Source: Burkholderiales bacterium (GTDB taxonomy: Bacteria; Pseudomonadota; Gammaproteobacteria; Burkholderiales; Burkholderiaceae_A). Taken from it: a DNA stretch of 64,000 nt. The stretch spans positions 442,199-506,198 of the forward strand of contig JAIXOP010000015.1 in NCBI GenBank assembly GCA_027486725.1, given 5' to 3'. Both the position numbers and the translations under genes were made by a program. The stretch's first letter is position 1. Every line of letters begins with the position of its first letter. Below are positions 48,177 through 56,808 of this stretch, one piece after another. A model generated the notes under the pieces. The model was not told the DNA's origin, made no database searches, and was given only the letters and a program-made list of their open reading frames with translations.

Positions 48177-49379
48177 ATGAGCGATTCCCGCAAGCCAGCC
48201 CGGGTGCTGGGCATTGAGACCTCCTGTGACGAGACTGGCCTCTGCCTGCTGCAGATGCCCGCAGCCCCAGGGGGCATGCCGACCATCCTGGGCGAGGCCC
48301 TGCACAGCCAGGTGGCGCTGCACGCCGAGTATGGGGGCGTCGTGCCGGAGCTCGCCTCCCGGGACCACCTTCGGCGCCTGCTGCCCCTGTTGGAGCAAGT
48401 GCTCACCAATGCGCAGTGCGGAACCGAGGACATCGATGCCATCGCCTTCACCCAAGGCCCCGGGCTCGCTGGGGCACTCTGGACTGGGGCCATGCTGGCC
48501 TCGGGGCTGGCCATGGGCCTGGGCCGGCCGCTGATTCCCGTGCACCACCTCGAGGCCCACCTGATGGCGCCACTGATGGAGCCCAGGAAGGACCCTCGGG
48601 GGACACCTTGGCCCACGGGCACGCCGGGCGCGGCCACGGCATCCACGACGCCCTTCCCCCTGCTGGCCCTGCTGGTCTCGGGTGGCCACACCCAGCTGCT
48701 CTCGGTCGAGGGCCTCGGACAGATCCGACTGCTGGGGGAGACCATCGACGATGCGGCGGGCGAGGCCTTCGACAAATCGGCCCAGGTGCTGGGCCTGGGC
48801 TACCCCGGTGGCCCCGCCTTGGCTGCCTGCGCTGCCGACGGGCGGCCGGGGCGCTTCAAGCTGCCGCGGCCCCTGCTGAATCGGCCCGGCTGCGACTTCA
48901 GTTTCGCAGGCCTGAAGACCGCGGTCGCCCTGGCCGCACAGCGGCTTCCCGGCCACCCGAGCCCCAGCGCGCAGGACCGGGCAGATCTGGCGGCCGAGGC
49001 CCAGGCCGCAATCGTGAAGGTGCTGCTCGCCAAGACCCTCACGGCCCTCGAGCTCTCGGGCCATCGGCGGCTTTTGGTGTCGGGCGGCGTGAGCGCCAAC
49101 GCCCTGCTGCGCGCAGGGCTGGAGTCGATGTGCGAGGCCCGGGGCGTGGAGCTGCTGCTGCCGGCCCCCCGGCTGTGCACCGACAACGGGGTGATGGTGG
49201 CCTGGGCCGGTGGGCTTCGGCTGCAGGCGGGAGAAGCTCCCCTGCCACCCACCAGCAGCCTGGGCGTTCGGCCGCGCTGGCCCCTGGAGGAGCTGCAGCC
49301 TCCGAGCGACTCCTTACTCGAGGCCCGCCCGCATGTTGGCGATGTTGCTGCGGTGGCGCCAGACCAGCAGAAGCGCTAG
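48177..49379 (+). CDS. tsaD: tRNA N6-adenosine threonylcarbamoyltransferase
   Basis: Kae1/YgjD-family enzyme transferring threonylcarbamoyl to A37 of ANN-decoding tRNAs, working with TsaB, TsaC and TsaE; 400 residues. Motifs: VLGIETSCDETGL, the metal ligands in HHLEAHLMAPL, LVSGGHTQLL, and VSGGVSANALLR plus CTDNGVMVAW near the C-terminus. An extra Pro/Gly/Thr-rich loop (about 140-160) follows the metal motif. The last 22 residues are encoded opposite plsY. It diverges from rpsU, as in many proteobacteria. Confidence 0.97.
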   Translation: MSDSRKPARVLGIETSCDETGLCLLQMPAAPGGMPTILGEALHSQVALHAEYGGVVPELASRDHLRRLLPLLEQVLTNAQCGTEDIDAIAFTQGPGLAGALWTGAMLASGLAMGLGRPLIPVHHLEAHLMAPLMEPRKDPRGTPWPTGTPGAATASTTPFPLLALLVSGGHTQLLSVEGLGQIRLLGETIDDAAGEAFDKSAQVLGLGYPGGPALAACAADGRPGRFKLPRPLLNRPGCDFSFAGLKTAVALAAQRLPGHPSPSAQDRADLAAEAQAAIVKVLLAKTLTALELSGHRRLLVSGGVSANALLRAGLESMCEARGVELLLPAPRLCTDNGVMVAWAGGLRLQAGEAPLPPTSSLGVRPRWPLEELQPPSDSLLEARPHVGDVAAVAPDQQKR

Positions 49380-49973
49380 GACCAGCACCGCCCAGAAGAT
49401 GGGGCTCTGCGATGTGGCGAGCACAGCATCGGGCCGCAGGCCCAGCCCGGCGGCCACAGGCCCTGCGGCGGCGGCGGCCAAGGCCGAGCGGGCCGACTTC
49501 CGCGTGAGGCCCAGCATCGCCAGCCAGGTTGCCAGGGCCGCCAGCCCCAGCCAGGGGCTCAAGGCCAACAGAATGCCCAGGGCCGTGGCTACCCCCTTGC
49601 CACCGCGAAAGCCGAAGAACACCGGGTAAAGATGGCCCAGAAAGACCGCCACCGACACGGTGGCCAGCCAGGCTGAGCGCGCCAGCGCATCGGCCTGAAA
49701 CTCTGGGGACAGCAGGGGCAGGCACAGCCAGGCCAGCACCACCGCCACCAGGCCCTTCAACGCATCGCCCAAGAGGGTGAGGGCCGCGGCCAGCTTGCCA
49801 GCACCGCGCAGCACATTGGTGGCCCCGGGGTTGCCCGACCCGTAGCTGCGAGGATCGGCGTGGCCGAGTCGCCGGCTCACCAGCACGGCAAACGAGAGCG
49901 AGCCGAGGAGATAGGCTCCGGCGCCCAATAGAAACAAGGCCGGAAGATGGGGGGTCCAAAGAGAATCGGTCAT
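49314..49973 (-). CDS. plsY: acyl-phosphate:glycerol-3-phosphate acyltransferase
   Basis: Small integral membrane enzyme starting phospholipid synthesis; 219 residues, about five hydrophobic segments. The PlsY signatures are present: GAYLLGSLSFAVLVS, RSYGSGNPGATNVLR, GHLYPVFFGFRGGKGVAT, and VWRHRSNIANMRAG at the C-terminus. It converges with tsaD, overlapping by 66 bp. Confidence 0.97.
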   Translation of the reverse strand: MTDSLWTPHLPALFLLGAGAYLLGSLSFAVLVSRRLGHADPRSYGSGNPGATNVLRGAGKLAAALTLLGDALKGLVAVVLAWLCLPLLSPEFQADALARSAWLATVSVAVFLGHLYPVFFGFRGGKGVATALGILLALSPWLGLAALATWLAMLGLTRKSARSALAAAAAGPVAAGLGLRPDAVLATSQSPIFWAVLVLALLLVWRHRSNIANMRAGLE

Positions 49974-50011
49974 GACAAGAGAGCGATGGTGTGGGCGGGT
50001 GAAGTGGAGGG

Positions 50012-50059
50012 ATGACGTGGGGGAATGACGTGGGGGGATGACGTGGGGTGATGACGCGG
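50012..50059. repeat. 13-bp G-rich tandem repeat between plsY and xerD
   Basis: Consecutive units ATGACGTGGGGGA, ATGACGTGGGGGG and ATGACGTGGGGTG, then a partial ATGACGCGG, fill most of the 87-bp gap just after the xerD stop (minus strand) and before plsY. The plus strand carries three G4-6 runs spaced by 7-8 bases. Confidence 0.9.
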
Positions 50060-50060
50060 C

Positions 50061-50978
50061 CTAGGTCCGGGGATGGTGCTGGGCGTGGATCTGCCGCAGC
50101 CGCTCCCGGGCGACGTGAGTGTAAATCTGGGTGGTGGAGATGCTCGCATGGCCCAGCAGCATCTGCACGACACGAAGGTCGGCCCCATGGTTGAGCAGAT
50201 GGGTTGCAAAGGCGTGGCGCAGCCCATGCGGTGAGGGTGGCTGGTCAATGCCCGCAGCCTGTGCGTAGCGCTTGACCAGACGCCAGAAAGTCTGCCGGGT
50301 GGGCGGCTCACCCCGGTCGGTCACAAAACAGTATTCCGAGCGCCTTGCCCCAAGAAGCAGGGGCCGGGCCTCGCGCAGGTATTGCCCCAGCCAGTCGCTG
50401 GCGATGTCCCCAAACGGCACCAGCCGCTCCCGGTTGCCCTTGCCCACCACCTGAACCACACCGGCCTGCAGATTGAGCTGGTCGCGCCGCAGCAACACCA
50501 GCTCGCTCACGCGCAGGCCACTGGCATAGAGCAGCTCGAGCATGGCCCGGTCGCGCAGGCCCTGAGGGGTGTCGATTGGGGGGGCCTGCAGCAGCGCCTC
50601 CACCTCGGACTCGCTCAGGGTCCGCGGAACCCGCAGGCCCGAGCGGCTGGGCTGCAAGACCTCCGACGGATCATCGAGCCGCTGGCCGCTGCGCTGCAGC
50701 CAGCCAAAAAATCGCCGCAGACTGCTGCGCCGGCGGTTCAGGCTGCTGGGTTTCAGGCGCTGGGCCTCCTGGGCAAAGAGCCAGAGCAGTGCAGCGCCAT
50801 CGGCCTCGACCAGACCGAAGCCACCGCCCGGTCGCGCCCCCAGCCGATCCGACAGATCTCGCAGATCGCGTCGATAGGCCTCCAGCGAGTTGCTCGAGAG
50901 GCCATCCTCCAGCAGCAGGGCCTCGAGGAATTTCTCGATGGCAGCAAGATCCGCCGTGCGGTCGGGCGTTGTTGTCAT
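50061..50978 (-). CDS. xerD: tyrosine recombinase XerD
   Basis: Site-specific recombinase resolving chromosome dimers at dif; 305 residues. The N-terminal SAM-like domain is followed by the catalytic set: Arg in LLYASGLRVSELVLLR, Lys in GKGNRERLVPFG, HGLRHAFATHLLNHG (His-x2-Arg), the second His in LLGHASISTTQIYTHV, and the nucleophilic Tyr in the same motif. It looks like the chromosomal enzyme, not a phage integrase. The start at 50978 overlaps the queG stop (ATGA). Confidence 0.95.
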   Translation of the reverse strand: MTTTPDRTADLAAIEKFLEALLLEDGLSSNSLEAYRRDLRDLSDRLGARPGGGFGLVEADGAALLWLFAQEAQRLKPSSLNRRRSSLRRFFGWLQRSGQRLDDPSEVLQPSRSGLRVPRTLSESEVEALLQAPPIDTPQGLRDRAMLELLYASGLRVSELVLLRRDQLNLQAGVVQVVGKGNRERLVPFGDIASDWLGQYLREARPLLLGARRSEYCFVTDRGEPPTRQTFWRLVKRYAQAAGIDQPPSPHGLRHAFATHLLNHGADLRVVQMLLGHASISTTQIYTHVARERLRQIHAQHHPRT

Positions 50979-52066
50979 GCCTCGGCCCCGCACTCCAGAG
51001 CCCATCGAATGTGTTCGGCCACGAGGGGCCTTGTGGCCTCCTCCTGAGCCAGGGCCTTGACCAGGGCGGCACGGATGGCCTGCGCCAGGGGAGGTGCGAT
51101 GCCCGACATGCCCAGGGCGTTGCCCAGGCCCACAGCGAGGTTGCGCCGCCAGCGCGCATAGCCAATTCGGAGAATGGCGCTGCCCCGATGGCGCTCGAGA
51201 AACTCCGCCTCGGTCCAGCCCCAGAGCTCCAACAGGCTCGCACCGCCCAGGCCATGCCGCTCGGCAAAGTCCGGCAGCGCTGCTGCGCGCGCAAACTTGT
51301 TCCATGGGCAGACGCGTTGGCAGTCGTCGCAGCCATACACCCGCTGACCCAGCAGAGGGCGCAACTCCACCGGGATGGACCCAGCGTGCTCGATGGTGAG
51401 ATAGGAAATGCAGCGCCGGGCATCGAGCCGGTGGGGCGCCACGAACGCGCCGGTGGGGCAGGCCGCCAGACAGGCGGTGCATTCCCCGCAGTGCGAGGCG
51501 TCGGTGCTGGTGGTGGCAGGCAGGGCCGCGGTGGTGAGCAGCACGCCCAGAAAAAACAGGCTGCCCCCCGAGCGCGAGAGCAGCAGGGTGTTTTTTCCCT
51601 GCCAGCCCAGGCCCGCCGCCTGCGCCAGAACCACCTCAAACACCGGAGCCGAGTCCACGCAGGCCCGGGTCGCCTCATCAGGACATTCGCCCTGCATCCA
51701 CTCGCCCAGACGCGCCAGGCGCTGGCGGGCCACGCGGTGGTAGTCGCGTCCCCGAGCATACACACTCACCACGGCGGCGCCGGGCGTGCTGAGCCGCTGG
51801 GCTTCGCGCTCGGCCCAGCCCTCAGGTCTGGGCAGGTAGTCGAGTGTCACCACCACGGCACTCTGGGCATTGGGCAGCAGGCGTTGGGGCTCGCGCCGCA
51901 GGTCGAGGTTGCGCAGCAGATGGCCCATCTCGCCCGCCATGCCCGCCTCGGCCCACTGGGCAAGCCGCTCGGCCGCGCGCGCCAGGCGCGGGGGGTCCAG
52001 CGGAACCGTTCGCGCCTCCGAGAATCCCAGCGCCAAGGCCTGGGCCCGAAGACGCTCGGGTTCCAA
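50975..52066 (-). CDS. queG: epoxyqueuosine reductase
   Basis: Cobalamin- and iron-sulfur-dependent enzyme for the last step of queuosine synthesis in tRNA; about 363 residues. Two 4Fe-4S motifs are visible: CGECTACLAACPTGAF and CDDCQRVCPWN. The catalytic region DSAPVFEVVLAQAAGLGWQGKNT is intact. No ATG fits the N-terminus. TTG at 52066 gives M-EPERLRAQALALGF; GTG at 52102 would add 12 residues and overlap the divergent tsaE start. Co-transcribed with xerD. Confidence 0.93.
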   Translation of the reverse strand: MEPERLRAQALALGFSEARTVPLDPPRLARAAERLAQWAEAGMAGEMGHLLRNLDLRREPQRLLPNAQSAVVVTLDYLPRPEGWAEREAQRLSTPGAAVVSVYARGRDYHRVARQRLARLGEWMQGECPDEATRACVDSAPVFEVVLAQAAGLGWQGKNTLLLSRSGGSLFFLGVLLTTAALPATTSTDASHCGECTACLAACPTGAFVAPHRLDARRCISYLTIEHAGSIPVELRPLLGQRVYGCDDCQRVCPWNKFARAAALPDFAERHGLGGASLLELWGWTEAEFLERHRGSAILRIGYARWRRNLAVGLGNALGMSGIAPPLAQAIRAALVKALAQEEATRPLVAEHIRWALECGAEA

Positions 52067-52096
52067 CGACGCCGAGCCGTTACCATTTGGAGTGTG

Positions 52097-53947
52097 ATGC
52101 ACAACGACATTGTCAGCCCCTCGGCCACCCCACGCCAAGCCGTGCTCTCGGGGGTCCACGAGGGCGAGCTCGATGCCTGGACTCAGAGCCTCGCCCACGC
52201 GGTCCAACAGGGTGGGATTCGGGTGATCTTCCTGCGGGGTGAGCTGGGCTCGGGCAAGACCACCACCGTGCGCGCGCTGCTGCGCCATCTGGGGGTGCAG
52301 GGCCGCATCAAATCGCCGAGCTTCTCCGTGGTCGAGTCCTACCCCCTTGAGGGCCTGGGTGCGACTGCCCCCCACGAGGCCCACCACATCGACTTCTATC
52401 GCCTGAGCCAGCCCTCAGCATGGAAAGAGGCCGGCCTGCGCGACCTCTTTGCCGACCCCAAGGCACTGCTGCTGATCGAATGGCCCGACCGGGCCGATGG
52501 CCTGCCGGCGGCCGACCTGGAGCTGCAGCTTGACATCCGCAACGATGAGGCCCGCGACCTGCACATCTCGGGTCCTGCGCTTGCCCTGCTGAAGCATCCA
52601 GCCAACACCGCGGCCACCGTGGCCACCGACGTGCTGGGCAACAACGGCCGCCGCGAGGTGCTGGGCCTGGGCCTAGGCCTGACGGCCCTGGCCTTTGCGC
52701 TGCTGCCGATGGGCCGCGAAGCCCACGCCATGCGGGTGGTGGCCGTGCGGACCTGGCCCGCCGATCTCTACAGCCGGGTGACCATTGAGCACGACCTGCC
52801 CGGCATGGCCTACCGCACCCTGCTGCTGAGCCAGCCCGACCGGCTGGTGGTCGACCTGCCCGAGATGAAGCTGAGCAGCGCCCTCGAGGCCCTCTCCGCG
52901 CGCATCTCGCCCACAGACCCCTATATTGCGGCGTTGCGCGTGGGGCAGTTCACGCCCGACACGGTGCGCCTGGTCTTCGACCTCAAGCAGCCGGTGCGGC
53001 CCCAGGTCCTCACCCTCAAGCCCGCAGGGCCCTATGCCCATCGGCTGGTGATCGACCTCTACCCCGCTGCCGAGGAAGATCCCCTGCTGGCCCTGCTGCG
53101 CGACCTCGAGAAGAATCGGCAGCCCCCCGGAGCGGCGGAGCCGCCCGTCGAGACGCCCTCCAAGCCCAAGTCGTCCCCCGCTCCAGGCGCCAAATCGCCC
53201 CCAACGCCAGAAAAGAAAAAGCCCCCCGAGTTCAGCGTGCGCAAGCCCATCGTGGTGGCGCTCGATGCCGGGCATGGCGGAGAGGATCCCGGCGCTGTGG
53301 GCCGCCGTGGCACCTACGAAAAGGACGTGGTCCTGCGGATCGCCAAGGAGGTGGCGCGACAGCTCTCTGCCGAGCCCGGCTACAAGGCCGTGCTCACGCG
53401 CAGTGGCGACTACTTCATCCCGCTCACCCGACGCGTGGCCAAGGCCCGCTCGGCCAAGGCCGATGTCTTTGTCTCGATCCATGCCGATGCCTGGGTCTCG
53501 CCCAAGGCCAAGGGAGCCTCGGTGTATGTGCTGAGCGAGAAGGGGGCCTCCAGCTCGGCGGCCCGCTACATGGCCAGCCGCGAGAACGAATCCGATGCCG
53601 TGGGCGGGGTGCAGCTCGGCGAGGCCGACGAGATGCTGGCCCGCACCCTGCTCGACCTCTCCACGGCGGCACAAATCGAGTCGTCGCTTCAGTTGGGGCG
53701 CTTTGTGCTGAAGGAGTTGGGGGAGGTGGGGAGCCTGCACAAGCGCCAGGTGGAGCAGGCGGGCTTTGCCGTTCTGAAGGCACCCGACATCCCTTCGGTG
53801 CTGGTGGAGACCGCCTTCATCAGCAACCCCGACGAGGAGCAGCGGCTGCGCAGCCCGGGGTATCAGAAGAAGGTGGCCACCGCGATTGCCGACGGAATCC
53901 GTGCCTATGTGGCGCGCGCCCCCTGGGCGCAACGGCGCATGCTCTGA
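52097..53947 (+). CDS. TsaE ATPase and AmiC-type N-acetylmuramoyl-L-alanine amidase in one open frame
   Basis: A single frame of 616 codons joins two normally separate proteins. Residues 1-165 are TsaE, the t6A-complex ATPase (P-loop GELGSGKT 48-55, HIDFYRL, EWPDR). No stop follows. Residues 184-211 (NGRREVLGLGLGLTALAFALL ending REAHA) look like a Tat signal peptide. Next are an AMIN domain (about 212-310), a Pro/Lys linker and an Amidase_3 domain with zinc ligands H393 and H462 and catalytic E571. GTG codons at 52619 and 52631 could start a separate amidase, but neither has a ribosome site. Fusion or internal start is undecided. Confidence 0.88.
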   Translation: MHNDIVSPSATPRQAVLSGVHEGELDAWTQSLAHAVQQGGIRVIFLRGELGSGKTTTVRALLRHLGVQGRIKSPSFSVVESYPLEGLGATAPHEAHHIDFYRLSQPSAWKEAGLRDLFADPKALLLIEWPDRADGLPAADLELQLDIRNDEARDLHISGPALALLKHPANTAATVATDVLGNNGRREVLGLGLGLTALAFALLPMGREAHAMRVVAVRTWPADLYSRVTIEHDLPGMAYRTLLLSQPDRLVVDLPEMKLSSALEALSARISPTDPYIAALRVGQFTPDTVRLVFDLKQPVRPQVLTLKPAGPYAHRLVIDLYPAAEEDPLLALLRDLEKNRQPPGAAEPPVETPSKPKSSPAPGAKSPPTPEKKKPPEFSVRKPIVVALDAGHGGEDPGAVGRRGTYEKDVVLRIAKEVARQLSAEPGYKAVLTRSGDYFIPLTRRVAKARSAKADVFVSIHADAWVSPKAKGASVYVLSEKGASSSAARYMASRENESDAVGGVQLGEADEMLARTLLDLSTAAQIESSLQLGRFVLKELGEVGSLHKRQVEQAGFAVLKAPDIPSVLVETAFISNPDEEQRLRSPGYQKKVATAIADGIRAYVARAPWAQRRML

Positions 53948-53950
53948 GCC

Positions 53951-55756
53951 ATGAACAACCACCATCACCGCCCGATTCGCGCCCTGGGCGACGCCCTCAT
54001 CAGTCAGATTGCGGCCGGCGAGGTGATCGAGCGGCCCGCCTCCATCGTCAAGGAGCTGCTGGAGAACGCCCTCGATGCCGGTGCCCACGACATTGAGCTG
54101 AGCCTTGAGGAAGGCGGGATTCGTCGGCTGCGGATCCGCGACGACGGCCGTGGCATTCCTGCCGACGAGCTCGTGCTGGCCGTGACCCGACATGCGACCA
54201 GCAAGATCGCCAGCCTCGATGACCTCGCTGCCGTGCAGAGCTATGGCTTTCGGGGCGAGGCCCTGGCCGCCATCGCCTCGGTGAGCGATCTCAGCATCAC
54301 CAGCCGCACGGCCTTAGCCCCGCACGCCAGCCGGCTCGAGGCCGAGGGCCCGCGGTGGGCGGTGGCGCCAAGCGCTGGGGGTCCGGGCACCACCATCGAG
54401 GTGCAGCAGCTCTTTGGCCAGGTCCCGGCCCGACGACAGTTCTTGCGCAGCACGGCCACCGAGCTGGGCCACTGCAAAGACATGGCCGCCCGACTCATGC
54501 TCGCGCGGCCCGAGGTGCGCCTGCGGTTTTTGCACGAGGGGCGACTGCTCTTTCAGCTGCTGCCCGGCAGCGCCGACCAGCGCATCCAGCAAACCATCGA
54601 CGTGGGTGCCCATGCCCTGCGCACCGGCATTCAAGACCATGGACCGCTGCGGGTGCAGGCCTGGCTGCAGGCACCCACCGAGGCTTCAGGCCGCACCGAT
54701 CAGCAGCACTTTCTGATCAATGGGCGATGGATCCGAGACCGCATGCTGGCGCAAGCCGTTCGCCAGGGCTATGCCGATGTGCTGCATGGGGATCGTCAGC
54801 CCCGATTTGTGATCGCGCTGGAGCTGCCCCCCGACCGCGTGGATGTGAATGTCCACCCCGGCAAGACCGAGGTCCGCTTCCGCGACGGCCAGGCGGTGTT
54901 TCAGGCGGTGATGCGCACGGTGCGCAGTCTGCTGTCGACGTCGGCGGGCCAGGCCTCGGCACCGCTCGATCCCGGGGGCACACTCGGCGTGCAGTCTCCG
55001 TGGGGCCGCATGCAGCCCTCGCTGGGCCTCATGGCGGGGGCCGATCCCGGCCTGGTGGCGGGGGCCGATCCGAGCCTGCTGGCGGGGGCCGATCCGGGGG
55101 CTGCTCAGAGCCTGTTCCGAGGCGATGCATCGGCGCTCGAGTCCTGGGTGGTGCGCAGCCCCGACCCGGCGACCCATGATCATCCCCTGGGCTTTGCGAT
55201 CGGCCAGCTGCACGGCATCTACATCCTCGCGCAGAACTCCGAAGGCCTGGTGGTGGTGGACATGCACGCGGCCCACGAGCGGGTCCTGTATGAGCAGCTC
55301 AAGGCCCAGGTGGCACTGCAGGCCCAGGGCCTCATGGAGCCCATCGTGGTTCACCTTGGCCCAGCCGAGGTGGAGGCTGCCGAGCTGCACCGGGTCCTGC
55401 TGGCCGAGCATGGCTTTGACATCTCGGTGCTGGGGCCTGAGCAGGTGGCCCTGAGGTCCATTCCCCAGCTGATGATGGGGCGCGCCGATGCGCAGCAGCT
55501 CCTGCGCGAGGCCCTGTCCGAGCTGGCCAAAACCGGCAGTGCCGAAGGCCTGCAGCAGCAGCGCGATCAGCTGCTGGCCACCATGGCCTGCCACAGCGCC
55601 GTGCGGGCCAACCGCATCCTGACCCTGCCCGAGATGAATGCCTTGCTGCGGGCCATGGAGCGAACCGAGCGGGCAGACCAGTGCAACCATGGGCGGCCCA
55701 CCTGGGCGCCCATCCGCCTTCGATCCCTGGACCAGCTCTTTTTGCGCGGGCAGTGA
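53951..55756 (+). CDS. mutL: DNA mismatch repair protein MutL with endonuclease motif
   Basis: Mismatch repair GHKL ATPase of 601 residues, starting 3 bp after the upstream stop. N-terminal motifs: SQIAAGEVIERPASIVKELLENALDAG, IRDDGRGI, and GFRGEAL. The C-terminal domain carries D437-M-H-A-A-H-E-R-V-L-Y-E, the DMHA(x)2E(x)4E nicking motif, with ACHSAVRAN and CNHGRPT completing the metal site. This matches endonuclease-type MutL of MutH-less bacteria (for example Neisseria). The linker contains a three-fold (G/S)L(M/V/L)AGADP repeat. mutL follows amiC and precedes miaA, as in many proteobacteria. Confidence 0.97.
   Translation: MNNHHHRPIRALGDALISQIAAGEVIERPASIVKELLENALDAGAHDIELSLEEGGIRRLRIRDDGRGIPADELVLAVTRHATSKIASLDDLAAVQSYGFRGEALAAIASVSDLSITSRTALAPHASRLEAEGPRWAVAPSAGGPGTTIEVQQLFGQVPARRQFLRSTATELGHCKDMAARLMLARPEVRLRFLHEGRLLFQLLPGSADQRIQQTIDVGAHALRTGIQDHGPLRVQAWLQAPTEASGRTDQQHFLINGRWIRDRMLAQAVRQGYADVLHGDRQPRFVIALELPPDRVDVNVHPGKTEVRFRDGQAVFQAVMRTVRSLLSTSAGQASAPLDPGGTLGVQSPWGRMQPSLGLMAGADPGLVAGADPSLLAGADPGAAQSLFRGDASALESWVVRSPDPATHDHPLGFAIGQLHGIYILAQNSEGLVVVDMHAAHERVLYEQLKAQVALQAQGLMEPIVVHLGPAEVEAAELHRVLLAEHGFDISVLGPEQVALRSIPQLMMGRADAQQLLREALSELAKTGSAEGLQQQRDQLLATMACHSAVRANRILTLPEMNALLRAMERTERADQCNHGRPTWAPIRLRSLDQLFLRGQ
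55025..55096. repeat. three 24-bp tandem repeats in the mutL linker
   Basis: Three 24-bp units with the common core TGGCGGGGGCCGATCC encode GLMAGADP, GLVAGADP and SLLAGADP. The unit length is a multiple of three, so copy-number change would keep the frame. Confidence 0.92.
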
Positions 55757-55764
55757 TCCCCCGC

Positions 55765-56808
55765 ATGGACATCGAGACCCTTGCGCCGCTGCCGTGCATC
55801 CACGGCCCGACGGCATCGGGCAAAAGCCGCCTGGCCTACGCCGCGGCCGAGCGCCACACCCAACGCACCGGACAGCCGGTGGAGATCATCTCCATGGACT
55901 CCGCCCAGGTCTATCGGCACCTGAATCTGGGCACTGCCAAGCCCTCGCCGCAGGAGCGCGCGGCGCTGGTTCATCACCTCATCGATGTCTGCGAGCCTGA
56001 GGAGCACTATTCCGTCGCCGAGTTCTGCTCCGCAGCGGCGCAGGCAGCGGCGGAGATTCGGTCTCGCGGCCATCTGCCCCTGCTGGTGGGGGGCACCTCG
56101 ATGTACCTGCATGCCCTGCGCCAGGGCCTGAGCGACCTGCCCGAAATTCCCGCCGAGGTGCGGCAGCAGGTGGCTGCCGAGGCCGCAGAGCGCGGCTGGC
56201 CGGCCATGCATGCGGCACTCGCCGAGCGCGACCCCGCGGCCGCAGCCCGGCTGGAGCCCAACGACCGACAACGCATCGGGCGCTGTCTCGAGGTGCTGCG
56301 GCACACGGGGGAGTCGCTGCTGGTCTGGCAGGCGCGGGGTCAGAGGCCGGGCATGCCCGTGGCGGTGCTCGCCCTCATGCCCCAAGACCGCGCGGGCCTG
56401 CACGCCCGCATTGCCGAGCGCTTTGAGGCCATGGTGGCCTCGGGGCTTCTGGACGAGGTGGCCGCGCTGCGGCAGCGGCCGGGTCTGACCGCGAACCATC
56501 CCAGCATGCGGTGCGTGGGCTATCGCCAGGCCTGGATGGCCCTGGATGCCATGGATGCCAATGCTTCGGCGGCGCAAGGGCGGTCGCTGCAGATGCTTCC
56601 CTGGACAACCTGGGGCGTGGAGGCCACGCGGCAGCTGGCCAAGCGGCAAATCACCTGGCTGCGCCGCTTTGCGGCCGAGGACCCCGAGATGTTGGTGCTG
56701 GACCCGGGGACTCAGCCCCGCGAGGCAGACGCCGACCCGCTGACCGAGACGGCCTCGAACTGGCTGCTGGCGGTGGCTGCGCGCGGCACCACCTCACCGA
56801 TCCGATAG
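55765..56808 (+). CDS. miaA: tRNA dimethylallyltransferase
   Basis: Adds the isopentenyl group to A37 of UNN-decoding tRNAs; 347 residues. Motifs: P-loop [58 protein letters not shown], and [13 protein letters not shown]. The start at 55765 ([14 protein letters not shown]) lies 8 bp after mutL. The C-terminal 30 residues pass opposite purM. Confidence 0.96.
   Translation: MDIETLAPLPCIHGPTASGKSRLAYAAAERHTQRTGQPVEIISMDSAQVYRHLNLGTAKPSPQERAALVHHLIDVCEPEEHYSVAEFCSAAAQAAAEIRSRGHLPLLVGGTSMYLHALRQGLSDLPEIPAEVRQQVAAEAAERGWPAMHAALAERDPAAAARLEPNDRQRIGRCLEVLRHTGESLLVWQARGQRPGMPVAVLALMPQDRAGLHARIAERFEAMVASGLLDEVAALRQRPGLTANHPSMRCVGYRQAWMALDAMDANASAAQGRSLQMLPWTTWGVEATRQLAKRQITWLRRFAAEDPEMLVLDPGTQPREADADPLTETASNWLLAVAARGTTSPIR

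Noticed and set aside
49974..50060. CRISPR-like array from the 13-bp repeats
   Set aside because: Units are contiguous with no spacers, and there are no cas genes.
50061..50978. XerD as a mobile-element integrase
   Set aside because: Sequence and the queG linkage fit the chromosomal dimer-resolution enzyme; no att repeats or cargo were seen.
52067..52102. GTG at 52102 as the queG start
   Set aside because: It would overlap the divergent tsaE start, has no ribosome site, and adds residues not resembling the family N-terminus; kept only as an alternative.
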